Assembly: GCA_963772805.1 (NCBI GenBank)
Contig: CAVYYU010000005.1
Coordinates: 124,001-188,000 of the forward strand
Origin: Legionella_A sp963772805
GTDB lineage: Bacteria > Pseudomonadota > Gammaproteobacteria > Legionellales > Legionellaceae
Length of the DNA stretch: 64,000 bases
Reading direction: 5' to 3'
The position numbers were made by a program, and so were the translations under genes. Shown in pieces: positions 63,235-64,000 of the stretch; position 1 is the stretch's first letter, and the number at the start of each line of letters is the position of its first letter. The notes under the pieces were generated by a model. It was given only the letters and a program-made list of their open reading frames with translations. It was not told the origin of the DNA and ran no database searches.

Positions 63235-63816
63235 ATGAGTCGTCTATGGATTGTCATAATACTGCTGTTTATCACCCTAAATCCGGCATTCAGCAAAACG
63301 GCCGAGGCGATTTTTGCTGGGGGGTGCTTTTGGTGTGTTGAAGCTGATTTTGATAAAGTTCACGGCGTGCTGGACACGCAATCCGGTTATGATGGCGGCA
63401 CTACTGAAAATCCAACCTACCAATCGGTTTCAGCGGGAGATACAAACTATGCTGAGTCAGTGCGCGTTACGTTTGATCCGGAGTTGATCAGTTACCAGGC
63501 TTTGGTGCGTTATTTTATACGGCATATTGATCCTACGGTGCAAGATAGTCAATTCTGTGATCATGGTCACCAATATCGCAGCGCTATTTTTTATTTAAAC
63601 GATGAGCAAAAGAACGCAGCACGAGCGAGCATCGAGGAGATAAGTAAAAAGTTTCCTCATGTATACACGGAGATAGTGCCCTCCACACATTTTTATGCAG
63701 CAGAAGAATACCATCAGAATTACTACATTAATAATCCATTACGCTACAAATATTATCGCTACCGTTGCGGACGTGATAAACGTGTTCAGGAGGTATGGGG
63801 AAATGAGAAATCTTGA
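63235..63816 (+). CDS. msrA: peptide methionine sulfoxide reductase MsrA, exported
   Basis: The 193-aa protein has the MsrA catalytic motif GGCFWCVEADFD (C31, with C34 next in the motif) and TVQDSQFCDHGHQYRSAIFY with the substrate-binding part. A signal-like N-terminus (LWIVIILLFITLNPAFS) places it in the periplasm. MsrA reduces methionine-S-sulfoxide in oxidised proteins. It follows the phosphatidyltransferase gene by 34 bp with GCGAGG upstream, so it may be the fourth gene of that unit. Its last 31 bp overlap an antisense IS6-type remnant frame. Confidence 0.93.
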   Translation: MSRLWIVIILLFITLNPAFSKTAEAIFAGGCFWCVEADFDKVHGVLDTQSGYDGGTTENPTYQSVSAGDTNYAESVRVTFDPELISYQALVRYFIRHIDPTVQDSQFCDHGHQYRSAIFYLNDEQKNAARASIEEISKKFPHVYTEIVPSTHFYAAEEYHQNYYINNPLRYKYYRYRCGRDKRVQEVWGNEKS

Positions 63817-63962
63817 CTAAGTGATGATGTTTGCAATGATATTTTCCGCAACATATTATACAATTCAATCCCTCCTAAGGTTGCAACTGCCGAGTTAAAC
63901 GCTTTAAATCCTTTCATTTTCAATGCTCTAAATAGAGTGCTGAACCTGACTTTTTGCGACAT
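63786..63962 (-). pseudogene. IS6-family transposase remnant (C-terminal end)
   Basis: The minus strand encodes 58 residues starting MSQKVRFSTLFRALKMKGFK, followed by AFNSAVATLGGIELYNMLRK. The part GFKAFNSAVATLGGIELYNM matches the C-terminal signature of IS6/IS26-type DDE transposases (GFKSF.SA..TL.GIE...M.RK). Upstream of the ATG the frame is broken by a stop (TAG at about 63987), and the DDE core is not in the window. It is a decayed fragment lying tail to tail against msrA; the rest of the element may continue past the right edge. Confidence 0.6.
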
Positions 63963-64000
63963 ATATGAACCCTCCCGTTTTGCAAGCTAATTTTTTACGA

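Overview
This window reads as chromosomal DNA of a moderately AT-rich gammaproteobacterium, most likely a member of the Legionellales (Legionella/Coxiella/Aquicella-like). The evidence is gene content and order (gpmI-envC-ctpA, uppS-cdsA-rseP-bamA-skp-fabZ-lpxA-crcB-serS, grpE-dnaK-dnaJ-carA...carB-greA), plus large repeat-rich proteins of unknown function and a secreted adenosine-deaminase-like protein. The assignment is an inference; no rRNA or marker search could be run. I recognised no tRNA, rRNA or CRISPR array.

Layout. 1-9.1 kb (mostly minus strand): the 5' end of ttcA, a 123-bp MITE with clear terminal inverted repeats and target duplication, tolC-pcm, a secreted adenosine deaminase, a small unknown gene, and the gpmI-envC-ctpA cell-division/glycolysis cluster. 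9.2-18.8 kb (plus): an envelope-biogenesis run for undecaprenyl-PP, CDP-diacylglycerol, the RseP protease, BamA, Skp, FabZ and LpxA, then fluoride exporter crcB, a DUF190 gene and serS. lpxD and dxr are missing from the places they often hold in this cluster. 18.9-24.4 kb (minus): a BigR/YgaV-type thiol-sensing ArsR regulator with its own promoter/operator, then a TolC-like channel, an RND pump and a DUF2892 (YgaP-like) membrane protein, with no periplasmic adaptor gene. 24.5-31 kb: a HicB-like remnant, an FAD monooxygenase, ZIP and CDF metal transporters and recG. 31-39.5 kb: an AI-2E family permease, an unknown 606-aa protein, argS, an FtsN-like SPOR protein, a heavy-metal P-type ATPase with several altered catalytic motifs, and folB.

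39.6-47.2 kb is the most accessory-looking part. It holds a short Sel1-like ORF, a 1225-aa protein built of eighteen 45-aa repeats (including an apparently perfect 810-bp tandem duplication), hemE with a YheT-type hydrolase, and a 211-aa protein made of two nearly identical halves. 47.2-60.4 kb is housekeeping: class II DAHP synthase, grpE and dnaK each with a sigma-32-like promoter, dnaJ, carA, metK, ahcY, carB and greA. The SAM-cycle pair metK-ahcY sits between carA and carB. 60.5-63.8 kb: a TVP38/VTT membrane protein, a MerA-like FAD disulfide oxidoreductase, a CDP-alcohol phosphatidyltransferase and a secreted MsrA, probably one transcription unit. The window ends in a remnant of an IS6-family transposase.

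Three palindromic repeat types recur between genes: a 90-bp hairpin element (4332 and 47048, perhaps a decayed copy at 60428), a short CCTTCTCCC-type hairpin (52663, 56504), and the MITE at 343. The best candidates for new biology are the thiol-sensor-controlled adaptorless RND operon, the 45-aa repeat protein, the unusual P-type ATPase and the 606-aa orphan.
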